A DNA stretch of 64,000 bases. It comes from Oegoconia quadripuncta. Its lineage: Eukaryota > Arthropoda > Insecta > Lepidoptera > Autostichidae. Shown piece by piece: positions 19,901 through 29,644 of this stretch. The position numbers and the translations under genes were made by a program. The DNA is taken from the NCBI GenBank assembly GCA_949316235.1, contig OX438741.1, forward strand, positions 21,232,324-21,296,323. Direction: 5' to 3'. Below the pieces are notes generated by a model that saw only the letters and a program-made list of their open reading frames with translations, made no database searches and was not told the DNA's origin. Numbering within the stretch: the stretch's first letter is position 1; every line of letters starts with the position of its first letter.

Positions 19901-20915
19901 CACAAAAACCGTTATCAACTGCTTTCTTTACTGAAATAAGATTAGCGTTCAAATTAGGTACATGAACAACGTCACTAATCTTCGTAACCTCATCACACAT
20001 CGTAATAGAAATATCGCCAACGCCTTCACTGGATAACACCTCTCCATTAGCAAATGTCACTTTGCCGGTGGGATATCCTTTCACGTTCTCCATCCATTCT
20101 CGTCTTGAAGTCATATGGGCCGACGCCCCAGAATCTATGTACCATTTAGTACTCTCCACGTCACCAATGACATTCAACGCACTTAAAGAGTTTCTATGAT
20201 TCTCAGATTTCTTTTTCTTGTCCTTCTTATGGGGACAGTCTGGACTCTTATGGCCTGGCTCCCGACAGTCGTAACAGATAATCTGTTTCTTAGTTGATGA
20301 AGATGGCTTAGATTTCTGATTAGTCCGTGTTTTCAGGGCAGTATCCTGGTTATTCTCCTTTGGTTTATTCAATTCATTCAACAATTTCGTCTTTATCAAG
20401 TCAACAGTAATTTCTACATTTGAGTTCTCCAATGCCATAACAAGAGGGGCATACTGTGGAGACAAACCTCCAAGAAGAATAGCTGCGATTGAAGCATCTT
20501 CTATGATCTTGCCGATATCGGCAAGGTCCTGGACTGTTGACATAACAGCATTAATGTACATTTCTATATCGTTGAAATCATCTAGACAGTACCTGTACAA
20601 CTTCCGTTCGAGGCTTATTCTTCGTCCTAAGCCTTTGTCTTCATACGCAGAGGACAAGGCTTTCCACGCAGCTTTAGCCGTTTCACAAGGTCTGAGAAGG
20701 GTGATTGCCATACCATCAACTGTGAGACAAATTTTCGATAACGCAATCTGATCGTCACGCAACCTTTTCTCAGCGGTAATTTGACTACCTTCAGGGTATC
20801 CGGCAACAGTTTCCCATAAATTTTCGTGTATTAGGTACATACGCATCTTGAATTTCCAAACACCAAAACCGTCTCTGTTTACTAGCGATTTTATTGCAGA
20901 AATTGAACTTGACAT
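16968..20915 (-). CDS. Copia Gag-Pol polyprotein, intact, 1315 aa
   Basis: One ORF encodes Gag and Pol without frameshift. In order: a Gag/UBN2-like region at residues 1-190; a CCHC zinc knuckle (CYDCREPGHKSPDC) near 214-227 for RNA binding; an aspartic protease with DSGA at 261-264; an integrase zinc region with HKRLGHL (399-405) and CVAC (431-434); an integrase core with D462, D524 and E560, giving the D-35-E spacing; RT from about 850 with CKWVYKLKRNAHGDIIKYKA, LDVDTAFLNGDL and the catalytic YVDD at 1002-1005; and RNase H from about 1160 with DADFA, SSTEAEYMA and DSQSA. All listed catalytic residues are present. The start is the ATG at 20915, 134 bases inside the 5' LTR; there is no competing upstream start in frame that I can see. 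Length is typical for copia. Particle assembly, reverse transcription and integration are inferred from family knowledge. Confidence 0.97.
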   Translation of the reverse strand: MSSSISAIKSLVNRDGFGVWKFKMRMYLIHENLWETVAGYPEGSQITAEKRLRDDQIALSKICLTVDGMAITLLRPCETAKAAWKALSSAYEDKGLGRRISLERKLYRYCLDDFNDIEMYINAVMSTVQDLADIGKIIEDASIAAILLGGLSPQYAPLVMALENSNVEITVDLIKTKLLNELNKPKENNQDTALKTRTNQKSKPSSSTKKQIICYDCREPGHKSPDCPHKKDKKKKSENHRNSLSALNVIGDVESTKWYIDSGASAHMTSRREWMENVKGYPTGKVTFANGEVLSSEGVGDISITMCDEVTKISDVVHVPNLNANLISVKKAVDNGFCVVFDKSGCNFYNSSVFSCTGISLLHGSICGGLYSLDCTVNVPRQLSAFDVHSDVSRYQLWHKRLGHLCRIGMDRLKKDQVVGIDYSTVDKEPCVACVEGKLSRKPFKRIPYKRATSVLELVHTDVCTLSETSFQGSKYVLFFIDDFTRMIFAFFISSKAEVKDKFRIFKSLVEREKGLKIKVLRSDNGTEYVNTDLTNYLQMEGIQHQTTVPYSPQQNSIAERINRTIIEKARSMLSGSSLSPAYWQDATETAVYLKNRTPHRALEGKTSFELWYGKQPNLSHLRVFGCRALIHVPDCNRKKLDVKATEHIFVGYSDDPNSYYFRDAKYPRRLVKSRDVVFFEDTFRDLEEKGKGVKYQLAPGALKPARVPLFLSPQSRVDVPQPARLPLCSQIDSTTNSREDPIPGPSIVADFEPSQLGFAPSPEQLEESDSDVEVAEPRYNLRPRKIYNTAANCVCMQTISSQMDEPTTYQQAVNAVDRDNWYHAMRDEYQALLEKKTWILVNRPDKKVIPCKWVYKLKRNAHGDIIKYKARLVAKGYNQVHGVDYYETFAPVIRNSSLRVLIALAAEMGLKMRHLDVDTAFLNGDLQEEVYMDQPPGFKSKGDEDKVCLLQKSLYGLKQAPRAWNIKLNEVLSKIGFIRLPTEPCVYKKLLGSELILLAVYVDDIIVFYQNEKSFDAVKCDLQKYFTLKDLGPLKYYLGLNISTENGEIRVNQKSYIEFLLEKFNLGQAKEYDTPLANSKIGALQDSDCKNNHYAYLNLIGCLMYLAVNTRPDIAFAVSYLSQYNNKYNSTHWVAAKRVLQYLKGTIDHSIIYKKTGELLVGYTDADFANCVHDRRSYTGYCFKLANGPVSWASKKQPTVALSSTEAEYMALTDAAKEAIYLRRLISEVCDIKYPSITICSDSQSAQNLAHNPIHHGRSKHIDVRYHFIREKVSENVIVLQYTKSSDLLADVLTKCLGKVAHQRCINSIGLVKA

Positions 20916-21037
20916 TATTTCACAGCTAATATGTCAAAGACGAAAAAATGAAAAATAAGCGAAATTATAATTTTCGCGACTTTCAACAAATATCTTTTAC
21001 ACGCACGTGTTAAATATTTAGTGTTCTTTACCTTCTC

Positions 21038-21049
21038 GTGCTGATAACG
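21038..21049 (-). other. Candidate primer-binding site of the copia element
   Basis: Directly inside the 5' LTR the minus strand reads CGTTATCAGCAC. Its complement, GTGCTGATAACG, resembles the anticodon arm of tRNA-Ile (GTGCTAATAACG in the usual eukaryotic gene, one difference, by memory). Copia-type elements often prime from an internal tRNA fragment, so this is plausible but not proven. Confidence 0.5.
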
Positions 21050-21193
21050 TGTGGGAAAATATAAAGTAAGTACACTAGATGTTTACATGGCAAATGTATA
21101 TTTGGAAGTAATTGTCACAGTAAAAGCAGATGTTCTATACTAAAAATTCAAAATAAAATAGTTCTAATATGGCCAGTATCACATCTTACAACA
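21050..21193 (-). repeat. 5' LTR of the copia element
   Basis: 144 bp, identical to the 3' LTR. It is expected to hold the element promoter and poly(A) signals; no perfect TATAAA is seen, but an AT-rich TTTATATTTT lies near its downstream end. Confidence 0.95.
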
Positions 21194-21198
21194 GATTT
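21194..21198. other. 5-bp target site duplication (right)
   Basis: GATTT, matching 16734-16738. Confidence 0.9.
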
Positions 21199-21385
21199 CC
21201 TTCTCGTTTGTATCTTTCCTGTTGTTCTTCCTCAATCATCATATCTCTGCTCTAATACACTATGTCCATAGCTGGGGGGCCTGGTGACTTGTAATTCTGG
21301 TTCTTCCTTTTCAGGCACCAGTTTTCCCACAAATGTGTTCTATGTATTACCTAGTCCTAAAATCACTTTGTAAAGCGTCATTTGT

Positions 21386-22203
21386 TTTTTTTTTTTTTTT
21401 TATTGAAGAGGTGGGCAAACGAGCAAGAGGCGCACCTGATGGTAAGTGTCACCGCTGCCCATAACCATCTACGGAAACGGAAGATCCGCAGTGGCGTTGC
21501 CGGCCTTTAAGGAAGGAATATGCTCGCTTCTTGAAGGTTCCCAGATCGTATCGGTTCGGAAAGACATCCGCTGGGAGCTTATTCCAAAAAGTAACGGTAC
21601 GTGGAAGGAAATGTCTACTAAACCGCACCGTGGTGGATTTCCAACTGTCTAGGTGGTGTTGGTGGAATTTAAGTTTATGCCTAGTAGTGCGATGATGGAA
21701 CTCAGCAGCAGGAATCAAACCGAACAATTCCTCGGAACACTCGCCATGGTAAATCCGATAGAAAACAGTAAGAGATGCTACGACCCTTCGTAAGGAAAGC
21801 GAATCAAGGCGATTGGTGAGAGCTAGATCATTGATAACGCGAACTGCTCTACGTTGGATGCGATCTAGTGGAAGAAGCTGGTATTTAGGCGCTCCGGCCC
21901 AGATATGAGAACAGTATTCCATGTGAGGCCGAACCTGAGCCTTATAAAGCTGCAAGCAGTGAGCAGAGGTGAAATACCGTCTCGCTCTACTCAAAACGCC
22001 CAGTTTTTTGGAGGCTGTCTTCGCCTTTTCTTCCAAATGACCACAAAACTGGATGCTGTTGGAAATATCGACGCCGAGGATTCCAATTTTGGAGGAATTA
22101 GTTAAACGAGTGTTCTCAAATTGAGGGGATACTTCAAAGAGTTTTCTTTTAGTGGTAAACGCGCACACTTGTGTCTTGTTGGGGTTAAATTGCATTGCAA
22201 TTT
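21386..22203 (-). mobile_element. 5'-truncated LINE with C-terminal RT fragment
   Basis: The minus strand starts inside the RT domain at about 22203 and ends at 21386-21402 in a long A tract (T on the plus strand). Between stop and tail lies a short 3' UTR with GGGCAGCGGTGACACTTACC and GTGCGCCTCTTGCTCGTTTG, a 3' end I know from abundant moth LINEs. The truncation and A tail fit target-primed insertion. Confidence 0.85.
21449..22203 (-). pseudogene. LINE ORF2 C-terminal fragment, open frame
   Basis: About 250 uninterrupted codons. The element part begins at [19 protein letters not shown] (the preceding MFIFSSQI is probably flanking DNA) and continues with [44 protein letters not shown] and a C-terminus [20 protein letters not shown] then [10 protein letters not shown]. 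These are the post-catalytic thumb and C-terminal conserved segments of a Jockey/CR1-group reverse transcriptase. The catalytic YADD region lies upstream and is missing, so the product cannot reverse transcribe. The absence of stops suggests a fairly recent truncated insertion. It lies about 190 bases from the copia element but is independent of it. Confidence 0.85.
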
Positions 22204-22726
22204 GTGATGAGAAAATAAACAATTTTTTTATTTTTTTTATTCTTTTATTTCAATTGTCCTGCTTTGATTTTCCTTACTTGATATTCTTTACATTTACTAA
22301 AATTACCGACTTTAAATAGGGTCGAAATAGAACTTCCTCCTTTTATAGAGTCACTTAGTATCGCAAGTATTTTGTCAATACTATATATGTTATATCCTAT
22401 AGGACTCAGTTTAAGTTCAGAGGGTGACTCGGGTCCTGCATAGTCTACGTCAAGGCACAAGTTGAATAACATTGTTATGCTTCATATAAATTACCTGATT
22501 TATGCTTTGATGTCAACGAGTCAATACATCTACTTTGAACGTTTCAGTCTTCAGCAATATGATCTTCAGGTAAACACAAATTAGCAGGCACAAATTATAG
22601 TCATAAGTGTGCACTAAATTTCCATCAGACATAACCCAAAGGACACTGCACAGTTTCCTCATACGTATACACATTCATATTTTGCAGTACGTTATACTTG
22701 CATGTTTTATATACGTACTAGCTTTC
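22204..22726. other. No recognisable feature
   Basis: AT-rich; nothing assigned. Confidence 0.45.
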
Positions 22727-22945
22727 CGCCCGCGGCTTCGCCTGCGTAGAATAACTTTATCGCGGAAATTTGTTTATCCCGCGGGAAGTAATCACTTTAT
22801 CGGGATAAAAAATATCCTATGTCTCAATCCAGGATATAGTCTACCTATATACCCAATTTCATCCAAATCCGTCCATCCGTTTCTCCGTGATTGAGCAACA
22901 AACAAACAAACATCCAAACTTTCGCATTTATAATATTAGTTAGAT
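22727..22945 (-). repeat. Repeat F copy 1 (possibly Helitron-like)
   Basis: Complement of the widespread moth repeat that begins CTAACTAATATTATAAATGC and ends GGCGGAAAGCTAGTA. Here it reads CTAGCTTTCCGCCCGCGGCT and, at the other end, TTTCGCATTTATAATATTAG. A CTAGT-type end is compatible with Helitron-derived non-autonomous elements, but that class is inference. Confidence 0.65.
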
Positions 22946-23504
22946 TTTAGGAGCGTAACTAATCCATTGCCGCAAAAGCCTATTTAATTAGTAACATAAC
23001 CATTTCAACCCTATTATTTACTTACATATTTTGACACGAGTATTAGAGTATTTCATCCATCACATTTGTATTAGTGTGTGTTTAATAATTGTAGCGAGAT
23101 GTAATGTATCAAATCGAAATTTCAACAAACTGAGAACTGTATTGAAAGAAAGTATTTGTAAGTTTAGAAAACTCCGGAGGAACTGAACATTATATCATTC
23201 AGATTGTTGTGGCAAGGTGTAAGATGTGCCAAATCTATTGATCGAGTGTGTCAGGAACTATACGAAGAGGGAGATACTAATATGAACGCTAAAAATAATT
23301 ATATTTGTCATAGGAATTGTGCAGACTATTTCGTCCTCTCCAACATCTGAGGAAGCTCAACTAGTCACTGAACTGAGCTGAACTAGATATTTTTCCTGTT
23401 AGTGTTATATTAACTAGCGAAGAGTACAATGGAATTAACATACTCCATAGGACAAAAATCCCTTAATAAAATATAGATTAAAAAATAAAGTCATCCAGGT
23501 ATAC
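22946..23504. other. No recognisable feature
   Basis: AT-rich; nothing assigned. Confidence 0.45.
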
Positions 23505-23636
23505 AAAGCAAGTATGTTAAAAGTTAAATATATTTGATACAGATGAACCCATTTTCACTAAACATGGCTAAGCACCATGCCCATAGTTTAAACTTTAATA
23601 TTAAAAAAAACCGCACTCAAATCGGACTACGATTTG
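23505..23636 (+). repeat. Repeat L relic
   Basis: CTAAACATGGCTAAGCACCA and AAAACCGCACTCAAATCGGA parallel pieces of 54812-55038 and 24405-24540. The right end is replaced by a SINE-1 copy. Confidence 0.45.
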
Positions 23637-23765
23637 TTGAGATATAAATATCCTTGAACATACACACAGCGCCATCTAGCTCCATAATAAGCAACTGGGC
23701 TTGTGGTTACCAGATGGTTCTGGAATAGCAATCAGTTCTTACCACTACACCAAACAAGTGGTCGA
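23637..23765 (-). mobile_element. SINE-1 copy with internal deletion
   Basis: 3' tail (CACACAGCGCCATCTAGCTC, AGCAACTGGGCTTGTGG) and the A-box end of the head (TTACCACTACACCAAACAAG) are joined directly; the B box and body are missing. Confidence 0.75.
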
Positions 23766-24404
23766 GATACATTCGGACAAAGACTGGATGTGTCCACAAA
23801 CATACAACGCAGTCAAACACATAGCCCCCCTTCGTTTTTCTTCGAACAACAGTAATATATTATATATTACTTTCAAGTAGGTATATAATATTGACAATTC
23901 AATTCTTTTTCAAAGAAACGCTTTCAATTTCACCAACACATTTGGTATTGAAGGCTGTAAATTTTTGGTTTATGAAAATTGACACTAATGAGGACATAAT
24001 AATATTTTATATTGTAACTTTAAATTATGAAGACATTTTTAACACAGCGATGTTATCATCTATTATTGTTGCCTCGTGGACAAGCAAACCCGCCTCCACA
24101 CTTTTCCCTATAATTCCTGTAAGCTAGGATCAACGGTGGTACTCATAACGGCGCCTACTGATGCTAGCTTGGGCCTTGAATGTTCTGACATACTAGACTA
24201 GACTAAACAAAGAAATGACACGATGGATATTAGACCAGATATATATACCTCATAGAAGTTTTGTTAAACAACAAGGACAGATAACGTAAGATAGAAATGC
24301 AAAAGATTTGTTGTTGCTATACACAAGTATTTTAATCCACAAATAAATAAATTAAAACTAAAATTAAAACTTTTCCAAACCCCTTGACAATGATTCTATC
24401 ATCC
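23766..24404. other. No recognisable feature
   Basis: A 78-codon ORF at 23891-24127 has no recognisable domain. Confidence 0.4.
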
Positions 24405-24540
24405 AGAAAAACGACCAAACATGGCTAAGAACCATGACGTCGCATCCACTGCTTTCGAAAATAAGAAATCGTTTTCAAATAAGTTCAGCCGTTTTGGCAC
24501 TAAAATGCCACAGATAGACACACAGACGAACATAGGCTTC
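24405..24540 (+). repeat. Repeat L relic
   Basis: CAAACATGGCTAAGAACCAT, AAGTTCAGCCGTTTTGGCAC and CACAGATAGACACACAGACG follow the order of repeat L. Confidence 0.5.
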
Positions 24541-24732
24541 AAACATCATTTGTGATTTTTCACCTTCTAAAATAGAATAATCATTTTCAAATTAACCGAG
24601 GCTTTGCAGTCGTGTCAATTGGCCAAATTTGCAGCCGACTGATACGGCTTTAATTTTCGATTATTTTTTTTTGTTATTTTATTACAGAAAACAGTATCAA
24701 TCAGTTTACTGATATATTGACGAAATGCTTTT

Positions 24733-24806
24733 CCTGTTTGATAACAAATTTGTTACATCTAGTTTATGCAACAAAATTAATGAACCAACGTTTGTTATCA
24801 AACAGG
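24733..24806. repeat. 16-bp perfect inverted repeat
   Basis: Arms CCTGTTTGATAACAAA (24733-24748) and its exact complement (24791-24806) with a 42-base spacer. Possible small MITE remnant or stem-loop. Confidence 0.65.
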
Positions 24807-25681
24807 CAGAATCTATATATATCTATATATAGGCATAGGCATATAAATATAGGCACATTAGTCGTATTTTTTAATCCGATGATAAGAACAGTCTTTGTCC
24901 GGATGTATCGTAATAATGCGTAGTTTGATTCGAGTGCAGTTTTTTTTATTAAACTAGAGGATGATTCTTAGCCGTGTTTAATGAAAATCGGTGCAGTCGC
25001 TACGAATATATTTAACACTTAACACAGTTGCTTTCTATACCTGGATATCATTACATTTAGTTCGTCCAGGCTTTTCAGATTATTATGTGTTATTTAAATA
25101 TTTGTTAGCTAAATTCTTACGTTGTAATATATTGAAAATATCACAATCTATGATAAACCTATACTTGTATTTCCTTGTATTTGGGCGATAAAGGGTCTAT
25201 GAAGACCGGAAATTGCAAAAGGGCTTACACGAAAAGAACAGTCTTTGTCCCGGTTATAAAGACTTAATTTCCTGAAGGAACATGGGTGTTAGCAATAATA
25301 ATGGTGAATTTTACCAAGTGGCAGTCGTTTTTCCCTTTGCCAGCAGGCCGGCCGGGTAACACGCTCCTATCTATTTTTACATATATACATGCGCACGCAC
25401 TTAATGTTTAATTATTATCACGTAGTATTATGATTGTTCCAATTTATCTTTTTAACCGACTTCAAAAAGGACGAGGTTTTCAATGCGGTCGTTTGTATGT
25501 TTATTTTTTTATATATTAAGATCTTGCACTTTCCCCATCTTCCAAATATAAGTGTTCCAACCGGTTCTGCTACTGCTTTAAATATGCTGGTCTCAGAGGA
25601 GATCATCTACTTGCGCCTTTTGGTACAGAAAGCCTTGGGCCATTGGGATCAGGTGCTCACGCTCTCTTTATAGTGATCTGC
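24807..25681. other. No recognisable feature
   Basis: AT-rich with a short CTATATATAT-rich patch near 24815. ORFs near 25430-25673 show no domain. Confidence 0.4.
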
Positions 25682-25866
25682 AGGGCTACTACAACTTAGC
25701 GCGACTTGAGTGACATAGAGTCGCGTGCGACATAGCCTACATCTCTCCAAGCCGATTGGCGGTCAAGTTGACAGCTGTCAAGCGACAGCCAATCAGCTGC
25801 AAGAGACTGAGACTATGTCGCGCGCGACTCTTTCTCACTCGAATCGCTCTAAGTTGTAGTAGCCTT
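25682..25866. mobile_element. Fold-back MITE (185 bp)
   Basis: Almost the whole length is an imperfect palindrome. The left end AGGGCTACTACAACTTAGCG matches the reverse complement of the right end, AAGGCTACTACAACTTAGAG. The centre holds TTGACAGCTGTCAA. GC-rich relative to flanks, no ORF of note. Target duplication is unclear. Confidence 0.7.
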
Positions 25867-25900
25867 GCTGAACGACGATTTTATATTCTACGAGTAAATA

Positions 25901-26327
25901 TTAGGTCCTTACCTATGAAATTGGCGTTTTGTATGAACAATTTCATTAAGACTGTTTTCTCCATACAAACATTTTTGATTTTTTTTGGGGTACGGCAAAT
26001 TCAAATTTAGCTAAACTTTGTGTGTATTATCGGATAACATTAAGTTAAGTATAGGCAGCGTTAATTTTTAAAAGTAACCACTTTATAAAAGTTTCAGCGA
26101 ATCTAAGAAATGATTATGGGAAGCACATGAAAAGAGCGCTTTTCAATTTTTTTATATTATGTGATTTAGCCCAGAATTTAAAATATATTTCATGTGAAAC
26201 CTTGAAATAATATTCTATTTTCCAAATAAAAAACAAATTTGGATATAGCTTTGAAAATTGCAAGAATTGGTACATAATAATATGATTAACGAAGAAAAAA
26301 AACTAGAATTTATTTAGAAAAACCCAA
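25901..26327 (+). mobile_element. MITE-J copy 1 (427 bp)
   Basis: Non-autonomous element with inverted ends TTAGGTCCTTACCTATGAAA (left) and a degenerate TTGGGT-type right end, flanked by TA on both sides (25899-25900 and 26328-26329). TA duplications point to the Tc1/mariner superfamily. Other copies: 50566-50987, 55413-55761 and 63263-63679. Confidence 0.75.
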
Positions 26328-26329
26328 TA

Positions 26330-27378
26330 CTAAACCCAAAATATTGGGAAATTTAGTTCGATAAATGCAATGATACGAATAAATTTAAAAAAATGTAAAC
26401 CCAGTAGTGATTATAGAGTATCGGTCTCATCCACTTACCTTATATATATGGAGATCAGTACGAAGAACTTTGGTTTCGTAAACAAAGAAAATATTTACAT
26501 ATTAACACCATTTCACAATAAAAACAATCACTTGTTTTCATAAATCTAACCAAGATATAATTTTGTTAAAGTATCTAGCTTTAACATTTAATTTTAATTC
26601 ACTCCACACAATATTTTATAATATGAAACAATTAAATAATGATATAACTTAATTTTCTTTTTAAAACACTACAAACATCAATGTTTACCAAACTTTTACC
26701 GCTTCGGAACATTCATATTTCGAACTCATGCGTTCATTACAGCAATTTAAAAAATATATAATAAGTTTAGAAAATCTTTTTTTTTTCGAACCCGTGGCGT
26801 TCGTAAACTGCCAGTTGTTGCGTTACCCGAGCGGGAGTGTAGGTCGGTCCGCTTTAGCGGGAAGTTGGAATGGTACTGCTGATGTGACGCGCTCCTACCA
26901 CACGCAGTTTACGTTTCGACCCTGAATACTGTTGATTTTTTTTTGTACATCAGACCTATAAAGTACCGAACTACATAGTAAATAATCGGTAATTTTTAAT
27001 TGTAGAAAACTGTATAATGATAAGTTATGGAAAAGACCTTTGGTGGTTAAAACCTATATTAAAACAAATCATTATAACTTCGCCTTTTACCAGTTATACA
27101 AAGATGTATACAAGAGAAAAATTACTATTTTATAGTACCTACATTAATTATTATAATTAAACTCGTAAACTTTAATAACCGGTGGGGTACCATAGAATAC
27201 ATAATAGCACTAATAATTTGTACTAACACAGATTAATAACAACAGCTTTATAGGTTATATTTTGTATAATCAAATAATTGCAAAGTGCGAATCGGATTCG
27301 TGCATCGTGGTTCAGTACAAGGACAACATTGTGATGTTTTTATTATTTGCTCTGACAGATTTAGCTTCGTAGTTTTGA
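26330..27378. other. No recognisable feature; one GC-richer patch
   Basis: Mostly AT-rich. 26815-26925 is richer in G and C (GCGTTACCCGAGCGGGAGTG) and has a 65-codon ORF ending in it, without a recognisable domain. Confidence 0.4.
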
Positions 27379-27530
27379 CCTTAAAGTATGGTGGACAGTC
27401 GACCTGATAAAGGTCGCGGGAAGCCGCTGGATGCAGGCCGCTTACAACCGGTCACTCTGGAATTCTACGGGGGAGGCCTATGTTCAGAAGTGGACGTCCT
27501 GTGGCTTGTATGATGATATGATGAATGAAA
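27379..27530 (+). mobile_element. RTE-type LINE 3' end
   Basis: GGTCGCGGGAAGCCGCTGGA, TGCAGGCCGCTTACAACC, GGGGGAGGCCTATGTTCAGA and AGTGGACGTCCTGTGG, then a degenerate (ATGATG)n tail. The same family lies at 59985-60105, and in reverse at 16245-16340. Confidence 0.7.
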
Positions 27531-27546
27531 TAAATAGGAAACTACA

Positions 27547-27921
27547 ATTAAACTGGATGAGTTTTTTTACCGTAAGGAAATTTAGGTAAGTGAGAAGTTA
27601 TTGGCATAGGTAGTTTATTTATTTTTTTTTCAAAACCATCATCGTCCCACCCGTCCCGGTCGGAGATTGATATGCGACTGGCGGGATTCGTGTAGGGTTC
27701 CTATCGCATGCGCAATTTTATTTTCTCAAAGTTTTTTCATATATTTAATTTAATGATGTAATTACGTGTAGGTAATAGGCTACAAACGCGACCATCAAAT
27801 GACAACTCTTTATTCGATGATGAATTTGAAAAGAAAAAAATAATAAACTACCAATGTCAATACCTTCTGTTACACTTAATATGCCCTAATACCTAATATT
27901 TTTCCTTACATCATCCATTAG
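27547..27921. mobile_element. MITE-Q copy 1, degenerate ends
   Basis: It aligns along its length with 59198-59544. Shared blocks: GGATGAGTTTTTTTACCG, GAAGTTATTGGCATA, TCAAAACCATC, GGCGGGATTCGT and AATACCTTCTGTTACA. Ends are eroded, so the target duplication is not visible. Confidence 0.65.
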
Positions 27922-28546
27922 ATTTACTTTAACATTCTTTTTCTTTCTCGGCTATTTTTCTGTGGTTGATAGAAATATTTTTAGGATGCGGTGGTACAAA
28001 AACTAAACCATCCGTCGGTACGAGATGACAGTAAGCCCCATAAGCTTCATAAGACAACCTTTTAACAAAGTGTTGTGCACCGATAGTGGGACATTTTCCA
28101 GCTGTAACTTTCCAACCATGTACAACAATTGGAATTAGTTTCAACGAAAACTATTTAGCACGAGACAATATAAATAAGTTTTTATGACAGCCGCAATATT
28201 TAGTTATAAATAACTATTTAAATATATAAAAGCCAAATAACCCGACAGCATATTTAGTATTTTACGGACGCCTTGTATCCTATAACATTCTAGGTATCAA
28301 GACGAATCTGAGGACACCATACACTTCGAAATCGGTCAAGCCCTTTATGCTACAGATTGCGTCAAAGGAACGGACATACTTACATACATATAGGCGAAAA
28401 ACAGTACCCTCCTTTCTTGGGCAGTTGGTTAAAAAAGCGATAGCATATAGACGTAGGCTTTTTATGATTGAAATTCGATGCTACAGAATCCTAAATTTAT
28501 GCGTGACCCATACGCACTTCGCCAGTTTTTGAATTGATTCTTTTAT
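27922..28546. other. Unassigned; right part shares motifs with repeat T
   Basis: CGAAATCGGTCAAGCCCTTT near 28329 and GCGTGACCCATACGCACTTC near 28501 parallel the repeat at 3775-4223. The 71-codon ORF at 27929-28144 has no recognisable domain. Confidence 0.4.
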
Positions 28547-28735
28547 ACGCGTTTGACCACAATCTCACCAGATGGAAAGTGACGATGTGGGCGAAGATGA
28601 AGCACGCGATCTCAATAGATGCTTATTCACGCTGCTCTTGAAGATCCCAAGGTTGTAAGATTCAGGAAAGACTGACGCCGGAAGGGAGTTCCATTCCAAG
28701 GGATAAATTCCCGAAGGGATCTATTTGAGACCTAA
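28547..28735 (-). mobile_element. LINE-C 3' end relic
   Basis: The complement of TTTGACCACAATCTCACCAG, AAGCACGCGATCTCAATAGA and CCAAGGTTGTAAGATTCAGG encodes, with decay, the FPESYNLGIFKS-type C-terminus of LINE-C. Confidence 0.7.
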
Positions 28736-29380
28736 GACTTTAATGAATGGCAGGAAGGTCTAAAATTTTTCGAATTGCCTCAATAATACCGTCTATTCGC
28801 GACCGATGCTGAAAAGGTTGTTCAATATTAATTGGACTGAAGAAATCCGAATTCTTTTCTTGCGGCGAATTCCTTTGGTACAGTGAACACGAAAAGTGTA
28901 GAAACTTTGGGCATGATATCAACAATGTTGCTCTCCAATGGCACCACATCAAGGAAAATAGGTATATACTGACGTGAAACCATAAGGCATATATTTTATT
29001 TTATTTTATTTATTTACATAGAATCAACAGCATTATTACAAATTCTTATAAAAAAGCTAATACCAAACTTATGCCAATTAAAGATTCTAATTATGTTACT
29101 GACAGTGGTTACCATATTGAATGGGTAATGTTTTATTTAAATTACAATAAAATTCGTACTATTACATTATTAATTATAATATTATTATACAAATATCAAT
29201 GAAAACAAATCAAATCCTCAGTGATATACGAGTCGTTATGTTAATATGTCTAAAGGTAAGCCAAATGAAAATGTCAAAATTACAGATCTATAAATATGTA
29301 CAAAATATGTGTGTTGTGAGTGTCTGTGTGTGTAAGAGTTAGTGTGTGTGATAGTTAGTGTGTGTAATATAATATAATCT
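28736..29380. other. No recognisable gene; TTTTA-rich run and short GT-rich minisatellite
   Basis: ATTTTATTTTATTTTATTTA at 28990-29015 may be a minus-strand element tail. At about 29310-29365 an 18-base GT-rich unit (GTGTGTGTAAGAGTTAGT) repeats about three times. Confidence 0.5.
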
Positions 29381-29637
29381 AACTAAAATTATAAATGCCA
29401 AAGTTTGGATGTTTGTGTTTGTTTCTTGCTCAATCACGGCGAATCGGATGAACGGATTTGGATGAAATTTGGCATATAGGTCTACCTATATCTATCCATA
29501 TAGATAACAAATCCTGAATTGAAACATAGGATATTTTTAATCCCGATAACGTGAGTAGTTCTCGTGGGATAAACAAATTAAACATATCCGCAATAAAGGT
29601 CTATACAGGGAAAGCAGCTGGCGGAAAGCTAGTAACT
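29381..29637 (+). repeat. Repeat F copy 2
   Basis: CTAACTAAAATTATAAATGC to GGCGGAAAGCTAGTAACT, with TCAATCACGGCGAATCGGAT and GATGAAATTTGGCATATAGG between. Slightly expanded in the middle. Confidence 0.65.
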
Positions 29638-29644
29638 AATAAAA

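Larger units (their letters stand above)
16739..21193 (-). mobile_element. Complete Ty1/copia LTR retrotransposon (4455 bp)
   Basis: Two 144-bp direct repeats bound a single Gag-Pol ORF on the minus strand. The LTRs have the TG...CA ends expected of LTRs and read as identical along their whole length. GATTT occurs on both sides (16734-16738 and 21194-21198) as a 5-bp target duplication. Identical LTRs, an exact duplication and an uninterrupted ORF indicate a recent, potentially autonomous insertion. Domain order (integrase before RT) places it in Ty1/copia (Pseudoviridae-type), not Gypsy. No env-like ORF is present. Confidence 0.97.
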
